64,000 bases of DNA, from NCBI GenBank assembly GCA_037178675.1, contig JAYMGJ010000404.1, positions 1 through 64,000 on the forward strand, given 5' to 3'. This stretch comes from Scleroderma bovista. Taxonomy: Eukaryota; Basidiomycota; Agaricomycetes; Boletales; Sclerodermataceae. Both the position numbers and the translations under genes were made by a program. Positions within the stretch are counted from its first letter, which is position 1. Each line of letters starts with the position of its first letter. The notes below the pieces were generated by a model. The model was not told where the DNA came from, did no database searches, and worked only from the letters and a program-made list of their open reading frames with translations. Shown one piece after another: positions 48,189 through 59,498 of the stretch.

Positions 48189-48728
48189 ATGTCGACCCCT
48201 TCTGTGGCTCTCAATCCCGTGCTGACCTTCAGTACATCTTCACATCAGAGCGTCGTCCCTCTCCATTGGGATATTCGCTCCTCGCCTCGAAACGCTGTAT
48301 TCGTCACAAGCACAGTTACATCCTCGTCCGAGTTCGCGCGGCCAGCTACCTATCCCCCCGTGAGGAAGCTGCGTGTGGTATCTGGCCTAATTCCAACAAG
48401 TTGGCGAGTCACCGTCTCTAATCCGACAGGGGTGACTGTTTGGGATATACTGGTGACCATTCACCATGCCCTGCAGACTCCCTTGAAGCAGTTCGAATGG
48501 GACTGCAAGTCTGAAAAAGAGCGCGCCCGTATTGAAAGAGCGTACCATTCGCGCTGTCTCGCGTCTTCCAATGTCGAGCAAACGCGCAAACGCGGCGTGC
48601 TTCGCATTGACTGCTTTCTCTCGACGACCGTATTTGCCGGGCTATCGTCCCCCACGTTCCGGCACGGACGACTAGAAGTAGTCTTGACCCTTTCGCGGCA
48701 TTTTGGCGAACACCATCGTGGTCATTGA
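48189..48728 (+). CDS. DUF6699-type protein
   Basis: One exon encodes 179 residues. The core fits a small domain common in basidiomycetes (DUF6699 as I recall it): a strand near WDIRSSPRNAVF, then SNPTGVTVWDILVTIHHALQ, a helical segment (KERARIERAYHSRCL), then RKRGVLRIDCFLSTTVFAGL and a final strand LEVVL. Its function is not known. Proteins of this type are often copied in mushroom genomes and are frequently regulated during development, but I cannot show that here. It lies between two related membrane-protein genes. The first ATG in frame was used as the start. Confidence 0.7.
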   Translation: MSTPSVALNPVLTFSTSSHQSVVPLHWDIRSSPRNAVFVTSTVTSSSEFARPATYPPVRKLRVVSGLIPTSWRVTVSNPTGVTVWDILVTIHHALQTPLKQFEWDCKSEKERARIERAYHSRCLASSNVEQTRKRGVLRIDCFLSTTVFAGLSSPTFRHGRLEVVLTLSRHFGEHHRGH

Positions 48729-49160
48729 TGGCCACAACTTCGAGGAACACTGGGCTTGCCCTTGCGGCGACGTACTTATTATTGTTATCAATCCATATCC
48801 CCCTTTCTTGGCTCTTATCATCCGTTTTTTTTCGGCATTCAAAAGCACCTACATATCAGTCAAGCCCTCTATTCGTACGTTGAACGGTGTTAGTAGTTAC
48901 GCACTTGCACCTCGTCATGCATGTTCGCTTATTCACTGTACATATATTACCTTTACAGTCCCTGTTTCACCTAAAACATACGTGGTTGGTACTTATCATC
49001 TGTAAAAAAATGTATTGTAGGATTAATATTGTAAACGATGGTAGCGTATACTAGGGCCGATAAAGTATCCGCAGAAGCCTTCTCAAGGTCTCACTACCGC
49101 TCGGTAAGTATTGTCTAGCATTTTACCGGAGCATGCAGCCTCATCTACAAGGGCGCTCCA
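48729..49160. other. Intergenic, about 0.4 kb, shared 3' side of two convergent genes
   Basis: A/T-rich stretch between the stop codons of the DUF6699-type gene and the minus-strand membrane protein. No gene was seen. Confidence 0.4.
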
Positions 49161-49950
49161 TCATCCATCTTCAACGGGTACCTCGGTGACACCAATGCAG
49201 AAATCAGCTAGCTCTCCCTCAAGCATACCCTCCAGTACTAGCGGGGGATTTCCTTGCGGAGCCTTCAGGGTCGGCATGGCGATGATGACAGCGATCTGTA
49301 AGGACGACCCCTTTGCCAACGCTCCATCAACCAGCGTATGCGGAAGCCGTTCCCCTGCTTGGTTTTCTACTTCCGATAAGCGTGATCGATGTGCCAGGCG
49401 TGGCTGTGGTGCTCTCTGATGGATGCGTCTAACTGTGGGTAGCGTGGCCTGACGGGCTGTCGATTCAGATAGAGGATACGTTCGTCGTCTCCTTTCAACC
49501 GAGAAGGGCTACATCAGTCCAAAGTACATTTCCAGGCGCATCAGTGCCTCCAATTCCAAGCTCAGGCGGCACTCGACTACGCACCATCATGTTCACACAG
49601 GATGTTGCGCCCCCCTTGTCACCTGCGTTTTGCGGCCATGTTTCCCATAGAACAGGCTTCTCTCTCACGTCACATAGTTTTGTCGGGTTCCGCACAGGGC
49701 GACCCACAGCATGAACGACAACCCTCTGCGTGTGACGCACCCTCCAACAGAACGTAAAAGCCAGTGCCACTGCGAGGGCTCCGGTGGCAAGGAAAGCCAC
49801 GATAAGCAGGGGAGAGCCATTACGAGTGAAGATTGTCTTGTCAGCTTCGTTGGCGTTGTTCTCCCGAGCACTGATATATGCTGAGCTCAGGATTGGACTG
49901 CTAGGAACCTGTGAGTTTGAAGTGTTTACGACAAGGAGGGAGGAATCCAT
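49161..49950 (-). CDS. Small single-pass membrane protein, family A member 2
   Basis: Two exons (49950-49585, 49508-49161) encode 237 residues. Order of parts is the same as in the plus-strand gene at 46619-47271: a Ser/Asn-rich N-terminus, one membrane span (LLIVAFLATGALAVALAFTF) followed by Trp-Arg-Val-Arg, then EKPVLWETW (compare EQPVMWDLR), an intron, an Arg-rich linker (VERRRRTYPL) and a final soluble part with LQIAVIIAMPTLKA and LADFCIGVTEVPVED. Function is unknown. The end of exon 1 (GTGCGT donor) was chosen because it puts the second exon in frame and recreates the family C-terminus. Without splicing the frame would stop at 49495. Confidence 0.68.
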
Positions 49951-50350
49951 GACGCGGCTTTTGGCATCACTTGCTTATGGTGGGCTGACTGGCTGGCTAG
50001 CGGTGTTGCTGGTGTGCGGCAGCCTCAAGGCCGATTGGATCATATACGATCGACGGAAAGGAATCGATGCTGTGTAGTAACCTGCCTCTCCGCCTTAGTT
50101 ATCGAAACTGGGCTGTATACTTGCACATGGTAATCGGCTAGATGCCAGCGCCATAGCCCTTGGAGCATTCGTCCATTCAAATACGCACCATAATAGGAAT
50201 AAACTTACGATGATCCGGGGAAAGATCTCGCATGTCAAGACTGAGTGGGCAACCCAATAGCTGTACACTGATCAGCATCCATTACAACAGCACAACAGAA
50301 GTAAATTGAAAGCCTATAAGAGATCTGTTTATATCACAGATGAAACTCTC
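49951..50350. other. Intergenic, 0.4 kb
   Basis: Between the start of the membrane-protein gene (minus) and the stop of the P450 gene (minus). Likely promoter of the former; nothing else recognised. Confidence 0.4.
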
Positions 50351-52289
50351 TCAAGAACCTCTCCGCTTGATTCCCACGAGGCACTCCACAGGCTTTCTTA
50401 GGAAACCTTCGCGCGTGTCCAGCTACAAGATAGGGGCTTGAGCCATGAACGAAATTGGGTGGTAGTGAACACATACTGGCTTTCCAGGCTCCGCGAGGAC
50501 AAAATGGTATCGTCGGAAGACAGAGGATATGATAACCAGCAATTCCATGGAAGCAAGATTACGACCTACACATGCTCTGCAAGCTCCTTGAGTGAATCGC
50601 ACGTGCCCGTGAGGGGAAGTTGCACCTACCTCGGTCCATATGAGAACGGATTAAATGCCTTATTCAGGGCAGTGACGTCACGTTCAAACCACCTTTCAGG
50701 GCGGAACTCATCCGCGTCTTCACCCCAAGCTTCCTTGTCGCGGTGAATGGTATACGTGGGGACACTAAGAATGGCACCTTCAGGGAAATGAATGCCATTG
50801 ACTGTCAGGCCGCCTTCAGGAGCAACACGAGGAAGGCCGATGGATGAAGTCGAATGAACGCGTAACCCCTCATTGATTACGGCCTCTAGATAAGGTAGCC
50901 GTTTGACCTGTTCGTAAGTAGTGACGATATCATCTTCGGAGGTCAGCGCTTCATCGAGCTCCTTCTGAAGCTTTTCTTGAACATATGGATGGCGAGCGAT
51001 GTAATATGATATCGCACAGGAAGAGCTGGTGAGGACTGAATTAATCTCTCCTTAGGTTACTGATAAAAGGTACTAACTTGGAGGTAGTGTCTGAGCCCGC
51101 TATGAGCTGTGTAAGTGCTTCGGCGGTCAATTCCTCCCTTCCCATGGGGTTTCCCTCATCATCTCGGCCTGCTTGGAGTTGGCCAAGAAGATCAACACGA
51201 TCTGTCGGAGTCACCAAACGCTTTGCAACTGCAGCAACAGCCAACCCCGCGAGATTCTTGACAGCGACACGACCCTGACGATACCAAGGGAGTAGCCGGA
51301 TATAGGGTCTCCAATGGGGCGGGAAGGTCCCCATTGATGCTGAGAATTCCCCACGGCGATTAAGAATACGAATAGCCGGGATGTGGACAACTTCACATCC
51401 TTCCTTTAAACCATATGAGTCAATAGCAGCCTCGTGTGAAACTGCAACAGGAGCAGCATCTTTCCCGTTTTCGACCATCCCGAACGGCGCCCCAAAAGCT
51501 AGGTCACCTGTGGCGATGTCAGAACTACCCGAAACAGTTATGAAAAAGAAGCCGTGCCCACCAATGATATCAAAGGCAAGATAGTTGTACCCTGCACCTT
51601 GAAATGAGTACGATTTCAAGCACACGAGGATCTGAACACCCACACGGTAAACAGTCAAGCCACAACCTCCCATCCCGACCATACCACCCACTTTCGCCGT
51701 CGGTACCCGCCCCGCCCTTTATCGCAGAATTGTAAAGGCGGTCCCATTGTTTGAAGAGCTGATCGACGTAGGAACGAGCGATTGGTTCGAATTCCAGCAT
51801 GCTCTTTGGTGAGAATGTGTGAGACACGATTTTCCGTTTGCGGGTGTGCTGAGCACGATCTCGGGTGTTGAACAAGCCGCGGTGGATGGAAACAAAGGCA
51901 TCATAAAAATCTGATTTCAAGCTTCCGTTTCCATGGGCGTAGACTATATGAAGAGCGTCTGGATTCGCTATGGACACATGATTCGGTGCCAGTCTGACAA
52001 ATGGTCCTTCCCGGGCGTCAATGATATTGCAGTGGCATGTAGACATTGGCACCGTACCGTATTTCTTGTGAAGCTCATGGACGATATCTGAGCGATGCCC
52101 ATGGCTGCTTACCCAACCCAGCCAAAGGTCCGAAAACTTGGCCAAGAAAGGACCTGGAATACGACGTTGACTGAATGGATCTGCAATAAAAGGGACCAGA
52201 TGCACGAAAACAACGGTAGACAGCACCAAGGTCAGAACGGTAGGAAGGTTGATCCCCACATGGGGGATGTTAGCCTCAGGCAAGTTCAT
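50351..52289 (-). CDS. Cytochrome P450, CYP53-like (benzoate 4-hydroxylase-like)
   Basis: Seven exons (52289-52058, 52006-51644, 51591-51562, 51507-51078, 51025-50630, 50576-50477, 50422-50351) encode 463 residues. An N-terminal membrane anchor (LPTVLTLVLSTVVFVHLV) precedes the proline hinge RRIPGPFLAKFSDLW. The I-helix oxygen-binding motif is AGSDTT, the K-helix ExxR is EGLR, and the heme signature FSYGPRACVG (Cys ligand) is rebuilt across intron 5. RGLFNTRDRAQHTRKRKIVS and YNYLAFDIIGDLAFG are typical of the CYP53 group, which para-hydroxylates benzoate and related aromatics with help from P450 reductase in the endoplasmic reticulum. This is one step of aromatic breakdown in wood- and litter-decay fungi. 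The substrate is inferred from similarity only. All junctions keep frame. Confidence 0.88.
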
Positions 52290-52599
52290 GGTCGTCCGCG
52301 CCAGCAATACAGGAAACAAATGGGAATGGCACTGCAAGGTTTATATATCAGTGCTTCAGCGCTCATAGCAGGTTACCGTCCAACGCTGGCATCCACGTGG
52401 ACTGCCAAAAGAAGCACCGACTCAAAGACCTGCGTCTTGCAAGACCCACTGTCAGATTCGCGAATCTGCTGCGCCCACTGAGAGCTAGCTTACACTTCCC
52501 CCACGACTACAAGGTTCAACTTCGTGCCGCTGACGACCTCTAACAGTGCCAATTTGCCATTTTCTATGAACGAACCGCCCCAGAGAGGCACGCCATAGT

Positions 52600-53345
52600 C
52601 TGGACCCGAGCGGAAAAATGAATTGGCTAGAGTATCACGCCGGTGGACAGATCCTCATGGGCTCTTCAAGCAAGCCTTTCTGCAATAGGGACGCACTTGA
52701 AGAGAAGTGGGATGCACCTCTTCACGTTGTCATTGAAGTTACGCTGTCACGTCTCGAGGACTCTATTGTAGACTTGCCTCGTACCTTGACATTGTTACTC
52801 CCCAAGCTCATTACTGGAAATCCCTTCATTTCATTAACACCGCGTACAGGAACTATGATGGAGCTAAATGCTGCTCCAATGGTTTGTTTCAATAAATTTC
52901 TTTCCATGGCGTATCTGACCTTCCTTTCCCCAGCTCCTACCCCGACTTCGAACACCTAGAACTCGGAGATAATCATCCATCAGATATCTTTTTTTACCAG
53001 TCACCATGCTGGAGGTCCTCGAGCTCACATTCAGGCATAAGGTCAACTGTCCTCCATTTCCTTCCATCATACCAACATATACATTGACGTCGCTCCCGCT
53101 CAATGGGAAGATTCTCGACCAGTTACACCCATCCGATTGTATCCAGTCGCCGGTTCTCACTACACTCACTCTCAAGGCAGCCACACGAATAATTTTTGAA
53201 AGCCATCGTAGCCCCAAATCTCGAACGACTTGATTATCAGAATTTCTACGAGCATGCAGTGTCCACCGCCTTCTTCTCTGCACGACCAAACCTTTTATTA
53301 TTTGCGACTGATGCTGTACATCTCGGTGAAGCACCAAACTAATTG
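52600..53345 (+). pseudogene. Relic of an F-box/LRR gene
   Basis: Broken pieces of an F-box/LRR protein lie in successive frames. The segment with APLHVVIEVTLSRLE (about 52713-52757) fits the linker after the F-box in agaricomycete members. YPDFEHLELGDNHP (about 52932-52975) and the stretch ending LTTLTLK (about 53155-53177) are LRR-like. LKAIVAPNLERLDYQ (about 53195-53240) closely parallels LEAIVAPKLECFDYS of the intact gene at 29607-30902. Frameshifts at about 52960 and 53190 separate them, and no F-box is seen. The 310 bp between this and the P450 start hold nothing else recognisable. Confidence 0.65.
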
Positions 53346-54885
53346 ACACAGTTGATGACACCACAAAATATAGGCTTGGATTTTTCCTACGCCTTCACAA
53401 CAGCATAAAAAAGATAACTGTATGGTGGTGTTCGAAGCGTCAGTCCAAGCAAAACTGCATCTCACTGTTGAAGCAGGTTCCTAGGAGCAGTTACGTCCCA
53501 CGAACTAAACGAAATTTATCAGGATCTATGATAAGGGGATTCACCAGTGCAATCCTCCAACCCATTGTTGAGGCAGCCTCAGGCTGCATGTGGCGGATAC
53601 CACCGTGGATTCAATCGCCCCACATCGCAAATCACGTCTGATATATAGCTCGAGCGACGAGCAGAGTAGTTAGAAAAAAATCTCTCGCTCTATCATCTAA
53701 GCTTTGCCTGTGCTACCTAGCTACGCTCTAGGCACTTGTATAACACCCGTGGGCTTCAGGAAATACAGCCTCGAGGGAAAGTGTGGAAAATTGGTCCTGC
53801 CATCAGTTAAAGTTCCTCCCAGAACACCAACAATGTCACAAGTCAGGCCATTATTACCGCGACTACTAATCCGAATTCCTCGCAATATTGATGTACTTGA
53901 CTCCTTACTAGCGTGTTACGGCTAAATAGTGTTTGAGAATTCTGGTGGAAAGCGAAACATCACTTGACCATTTGCCAAAATTCACATGAAGTCACATGTT
54001 GCTACGTTCCGAAAATATGATAGTGAAGAATTCATGCGCCCCTCGACACCGGCGCAGCGCATACAACTTTAGGAAAGACCGTTTCGATGCAAGTTTGTTC
54101 CGGATCCTGAATTTCCTGCCGTACTCTCGAGTTTCAAACCGGACTCAAGGGCCGAAGACGGCCTTCCATAGTCACAGTCAAGAGGCGATGAAAGGAAATG
54201 ATCCTTGTGCTCACCATAGTACATGGCAGCACAGGTATCTTGACCAGTGAACGAACGGGATTGTCACATGGGTTGGCGCTGGCTCCGCGGGCTAAGGGTT
54301 CCATGCCAAAATGGTGCAACTGTAGCGCGGCACAATCGTACAAGCTTGCGCAGGTTTTGCCACTAAGAACTATTCTTTCCCTCGGCTTTTGGTGCGAAGA
54401 CTTTGGCCATAGGCCATACTCGAGATGAGACATCGTGCTGGAGGCGTGATGCAACTTTATCGCTGGTGGGTTAAGGTAACTTCGAATAATGACATCTGAG
54501 CAGCGACCCCACCACGTTTCCGGCGTCACCGTGCATTGGACCTGGCTTGAACCTCATGTCTGCATGAATTGGCTGCCCCAGATACTCCGATTCAGGTAAC
54601 AAAGTACACGAAAGGTGCGTAACGGAAGGCCAGCGCCGGACATTCTCATCTGATCACAGGTGGCGAAACGGAGCGTACCGGACATTATATGCATGCACTC
54701 ACGAGACTCCGCATGCCAAATGCCCTATGTTTTCAGGTGTTGCACCGCTGTATGTCTGTGCTTCTATCGGAAGGTGGATATATAGCCATCTAAAACAGGT
54801 CGGCGCAGAAAGCCAACCTTCTACTCTGCTGTCACCAAACGTAGTGCTGACTACTGGTGCTACTGTATGGTCTGAGTCCCGCATC
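53346..54885. other. Gene-poor stretch, about 1.5 kb
   Basis: No exon chain or domain was seen. The region includes the promoter of the following secreted-protein gene. A run of short frames on both strands shows no motif. Confidence 0.4.
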
Positions 54886-56481
54886 ATGCCATATATCGGT
54901 TTGCCCATCCTTGCAAGCCTCATTTCTGTCCTTTGCTTCCATGCAGGATACATTACTGCCTATACTCCCGAAGATGCACCCTATCAAACTCAGCCTGGGC
55001 AATCAGGATATAACCAGTGTGGCACTAGTTACAACCAATCTTCTCAATGTCAAAATGTTTACGGTGAGTCCTACTTTGATACGAGCGCCAAATTTCAGAT
55101 AATTTGTGCTCATTGACCATTGTCAGTCAACACTATCCAGGATTTCTGCTTGTGGGCACCCCCATACATAGGTTCGACTGTTGGGGATACAGAGGTCAGA
55201 CAAGGTACCGTGGAAAACAGTCGTGTCACTGAGAAAACGTGGAAACCTTGCAGCAAGTGGAAGTCGCATGGTGCATGCAGGTTGGTCGTGGAATAGTGGC
55301 TATAGTGCTACGATGACCTAAGATTGCCTGGTTCCCAATAGAGTGGGTATGGAACGCGTCTCATTCCTGATGGCACTATTACCGGTGCCCACCTCGTGGT
55401 CACCCCTGACTACATCCAAATCACTGGTAAGTACCATTAACATCGAATGAGGGTGTAAACCTTGACGCTGACCTCGATGCGACAGGCGTGGGCAACCTGA
55501 CTAACATTAATATTCTTGCGAATGATCTGGGCGGAGAACTGGACTACTATGGGGCGTCTGGTGCAGGTTACCCAGTTGGTGCACTGGTCTTCTCCAGCGC
55601 ATTCGGCCCGCTTGCACAGATTCAAGAATGGACGGTAATGTTACGCTCATAAATGCCGTGGTATTGTCCTGATCCCAATGCTCTAGAGTTTCATTTCTTA
55701 TAATTTGTTCTGTATCCGTGCTTGCAACCCCTCGTCCAATGCGTCGAACCTGTGTCAATATACTTACCCAACCCTAGGTTGTGAGTGGAACATGCCTGCC
55801 AGCTACTCCGAGGGTGTCTTCGAGCACTGTGTTGGAGATTCTGCAGAGGTTGGCCATTCGTTTTTCGAGCATCTAGCCCCTCCTGATACGGGATTTAGCC
55901 CATTGGAATTTATGCAACTTCTACATTTTCTCCTGGACAGCCTATAACACCTGTACCCCATGCTATACCATCTTCCTCGAGCTGCACCTCCTACAGTACG
56001 ATCAGCAATGGACAGAATTTACTTTCGAGCGTCGTCACTTCTAGTACAGGTGAGACGCACTTCGCATCAACTTTGTCTGTTGGTGCGACGATTAGCTTTC
56101 CTTTGCAAGTCCGGGCTAATCTCCTTTTCCAACCCTGTCATAGGTTCAGATTCGAAGGCTTCCTCGTCTTCTTCCCTTTCGCAAAAATCATCTACCCCTT
56201 CATCTACTCAGTCACGCAGCCCAGCTGTGTCAGCGTCCTCTATATCTTTGTCTTTGTCGCAGCCGCAGACTTCAACTTTTTCGTTGACATTATCGACTTC
56301 AGTATCCTCTTCCTCCACGCCCTCGACACCTTTCCAATGTCCGCCAGGCTACGTGACCACCAAGCCTCGGGCGAATAGCGGTATCGGCTTCACAGTGTCA
56401 TTTAGAAGTTTGGAAACACTGGTCTTCGTGAGCCTCTTGATGGTTGTTGGATGTACTATTGGCGGCATCTTGCCACTGTAA
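54886..56481 (+). CDS. Secreted, cell-surface glycoprotein of the macrofage-activating-glycoprotein type
   Basis: The protein starts with a signal peptide (MPYIGLPILASLISVLCFHA). Exons I could fix are 54886-55063, 55127-55194, 55254-55280 and 55342-55426. Further exons follow to the stop at 56479-56481. The conserved ectodomain reads CGTSYNQSSQCQNVYVN, QDFCLWAPP, GYGTRLIPDGTITGAH, ELDYYGASGAGYPVGALVF, FCIRACNP and LGCEWNMPASYSEGVFE, with evenly spread cysteines that probably form disulfides. A long Ser/Thr-rich stalk, suited to O-glycosylation, leads to a hydrophobic C-terminus (LETLVFVSLLMVVGCTIG), which could be a GPI-anchor signal. Basidiomycete proteins of this family are secreted and of unknown molecular function. 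The name comes from a medicinal mushroom extract and says nothing about the role in the fungus. Confidence 0.85.
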
Positions 56482-56635
56482 TCAGCGCCGTCCTGGTGTT
56501 CTGTCACTATGTAAGTTTCTTTTCTTAGGTCAGGCATCATGAAATTACATTCGCTTTATTGATAGACAGAGGCATATATACGGCAGTCATAGAGTGCAGT
56601 CCTCGTTCAAGTACAAGCACGGCTATATCCAAAAA

Positions 56636-58043
56636 TTACATGGGCTCGATATCTGGATTCGGGCCCACCGCGACAACCCTCGTTGGGTTGATCTGTAAAA
56701 TATGCCCAGTGAAGACAGTGCAACTCGGACAGATGTAACTTACTTTTGTCTGGGACCAGTAGTAATGGACCTTGATATGCTGGAAATTTGTTGTTGACTG
56801 GAAGGCTGGATTGGTCCAGTAAAGTTTCTTCATCCATCTTTGGTAAACGTAGCGTCATAAATGCAAGGAATGTCAATGATACTGGCTGGTTTACCTGTTA
56901 ATGGCAGGATATCCGTGGCGAATATCCCTGATGTTACATTTGAAATGGCCGCCATAGACAGGGTCAAAGCGAATCTATGAAAGTTCAGATGCCGAGGGGA
57001 AATGGGGACCACTGAAAATCACTAACCATAGTGACAAAAAGTCTAATGTCTGCCTCCGTCAGTCGATCACCGATAAGGTAATCCTTTCCGGTCAACATCT
57101 CCTCGAGGCGATCGAGGCTTTCAAAAACAGTGCACACTGCTTTGTCATAAGCTTCCTGAGAGACTGCGAAACCCGCCTTGTAAACCCCATCTATAAAAAT
57201 TTCAGCCTTAGTTAGAGCTCGTAGATCGAAACTGGTGGGTTTTCTCACTGTTGACAGTATCGTACACCCAGCTGTTCACCTCATCGATCTCTTTGCGGAG
57301 TTCTTCTGGGTAAACATCAACCGCGGCCTTCGCAAGTGGCAGCAAATCATTAAAAGCGTTGTTAAATATCCGGATAATCTCTGAACTCTCGTTGTTGACG
57401 ATAGTATGCTGCTTCTTGTCCCAGAGGACGGGCACTGTAAATCTTGAACATTCCAAGAGCTCTCTCAACATTTAAGCGACGGTTGGAGTGAGGGCAGCTT
57501 ACTTACCTTCCACTATAGTTAGGGTCGGCTTTGAAGTAGAGCTCTTTGAGGTGTTGGGAGTTGTACAGTGGGTCGACGTCTGCCCCGGGGAAAGGGTCGG
57601 CACTGGCGAAGGGCCATCCGTTCTCGCCCATGTGCGGTGAGACAATGGTGACGGCTGGAAAAAGACGAATAAATAAGGATGATCGAGTGTCATTGAAGGT
57701 ACAATCAACTAACGGATGATGTCTTCAAGGCCCTTCAGCTTTCTGGTGATGAGTGTCCTCGTTGCCCATGCTGGTGCCAATCATAGTAATGTCATGTGGG
57801 CGTCTAATTGAACAGGGGAGGTGCTCACGACATGCGTAAGAGACATAAAGATGGTATCTGTCTACACTTCAACGTCAATACCGGAGCTCGACGCTGCGTT
57901 GGCACACCTTTCTCAGCAGGAAACTGGCTCTCCTTGGACTGGATCCAGTTCCTGAAGGAAGAAGGGGCCCTCTTGTAAGAACCGTCCGCCTCGAGTTTCA
58001 TTTTACCAATGTCGGATTGCAGTGAGTGGTCTTTGGCAGACAT
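56636..58043 (-). CDS. Glutathione transferase, GTO/ECM4 type (glutathionyl-hydroquinone reductase-like)
   Basis: Nine exons build an intact protein of about 330 residues. The N-terminal thioredoxin fold has YHLYVSYACPWATRTLITRK, whose cysteine (ACPWA) is the catalytic one in this class, assembled across two introns. RFTVPVLWDKKQHTIVNNES follows (the VP and ES glutathione-binding positions). The helical C-terminal domain has NNGVYKAGFAVSQEAYDKAV and YLIGDRLTEADIRLFVTMIR, and the end is INPTRVVAVGPNPDIEPM, typical of ECM4/GTO proteins. They remove glutathione from conjugated quinones or reduce disulfides. The start at 58043 gives the family-like beginning MSAKDHSLQS. An in-frame ATG at 58103 would add 20 basic residues, which might target the protein to mitochondria. 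Confidence 0.9.
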
Positions 58044-58279
58044 TGCTGATATGTGGGAACGAATATGACGAAGGCGACCAGAGACGACGCTGAGGGGCCT
58101 CATAGGCAGGTTGAGTCGGACCAGCCAACCATGTTATATGTCTCAAGCGGCCACCCATACAAGGAAGCGACTTCTCTGAGGCTTTGTAAGACGATGACGA
58201 CAAATACCATGTTGACGAACGAATATTACAAATGTTACAGTATCCCATTGCCGCCGATCATGACCATTGAATCTCGTCT

Positions 58280-59337
58280 CTACGTGCCAGCCATGCCCAC
58301 CACACCGACATGATCGCGAATCTTGGCTATCTCGCTGGCGGTCATCGCACCCTTACTCGCCCGAAGGAAGTCCTCAAACGCTATCAACGCGTCGTTCTCA
58401 TCAGTAAACTCCGTCCTAAGAGATGATCAGGGCGTGAGGATAAGGAATAAATTGTGGCCTAACTTCAGGAATGAAAGCAAGCGATTCCAGAACTCGGGTT
58501 CACAGACAACAGATTGGTATGACGACCGCGTTGCAGGGGACAACGATGCCGTCGGTATGGAGGAGGTATCCAATGTGAGGTTGATATCGTGTGGTTTAGC
58601 TTCGGGTTCCAGAGAGGCGATTGACGGCGATGGGGAAAGGACGATAGATGGTGTGCGCGTATGTTTGAACCCTGTGGTCAGTTTCGGGAGAGAATCCGAT
58701 GTCGCTGGTGGCTTCATGTCTGGCCCCAACAACAAAGATTTTGTCTCAGGGTTTGGGGAAGTTTTAGGAAGGGCTGTCTGTGTAGGATCCCAGTTGAAAC
58801 CTGGCTTGATCATCAAATTTATAGTATCCCCGTCCTTTACGTTATACTCCTTCAATAGCTTGTTGTCTGCTAGTGCCTTTCCTTTGAGTAAAAGACGTTG
58901 TGTGTCTGTAGGTGGTGCACGTGGTTGAGATGCAAGCTGCGATTTGATATCGGAAATAGTATCAGTGGGCTGCACAGGCAGCGTAAAAGATTGTGGTGGT
59001 TTCAAGGACTTGAACGTAATATTAATGGAAGCAACTTGCTTGCCCAGCGTGATTAGCGGACACGTCGAAACAGCGTGATGCCAATCGGCACATACCCGCT
59101 GCAACCGATGGGCCTCCTTTACGTTCCGGAAGTGGTGGCAGTTCAATCTAACGTATCATGGGAATGGTGAACGCTGCATCGTTGCATCGATCCGTCGCAG
59201 ATACTTACGGGTAGTATGGGTATTTTCCTGGACCAGTCCTGGAGAGGCTGCTGGTAATCGTCGTGGAAAGTGACTGGCTGGGCTGCGATAGTCTTTACAA
59301 ATGTTCTGACGAAAATGAGCTCCGCCTGGTCTGCCAT
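58280..59337 (-). CDS. GET5: GET5/MDY2-like ubiquitin-like protein
   Basis: Four exons (59337-59209, 59147-59096, 59034-58464, 58415-58280) encode 295 residues. The N-terminal part (AELIFVRTFVKTIAAQPVTF, then DDYQQPLQDWSRKIPILP) matches the Get4-binding helix region of fungal Get5 proteins as I recall them. A ubiquitin-like fold follows (INITFKSLKPPQSFTLPVQP, TDTISDIKSQL, LLLKGKALADNKLLKEYNVK, GDTINLMIKPG). A Ser/Pro linker then leads to a C-terminal helical region (FWNRLLSFLKTEFTDENDAL, then FEDFLRASKGAMTASEIAKI). Get5 links Get4 to Sgt2 and helps hand tail-anchored membrane proteins to Get3 in the cytosol. The short acceptor-rich second exon was placed by frame and by continuity into VASINITF. 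The gene is divergent from the complex I subunit gene, 161 bp away. Confidence 0.85.
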
Positions 59338-59498
59338 TGCCACAGCCTTTCTGTTGGCGTCGTAGAATTCGATGAAGAAACAGGAGGCCCAGTGGAGGTC
59401 AAGCCTAACGCGGATGTCACACTTCTGTGATGCCGTGACCGTGACAATTTCCGTTCCCGTCACACACACCTGTCTCCAGTACTCAAATACCAAGTCTC
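59338..59498. promoter_or_regulatory. Short divergent promoter between GET5 and the NDUFS5-like gene
   Basis: Only 161 bp separate the two start codons, so both genes probably share one open-chromatin region. No TATA box was seen. Confidence 0.5.
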
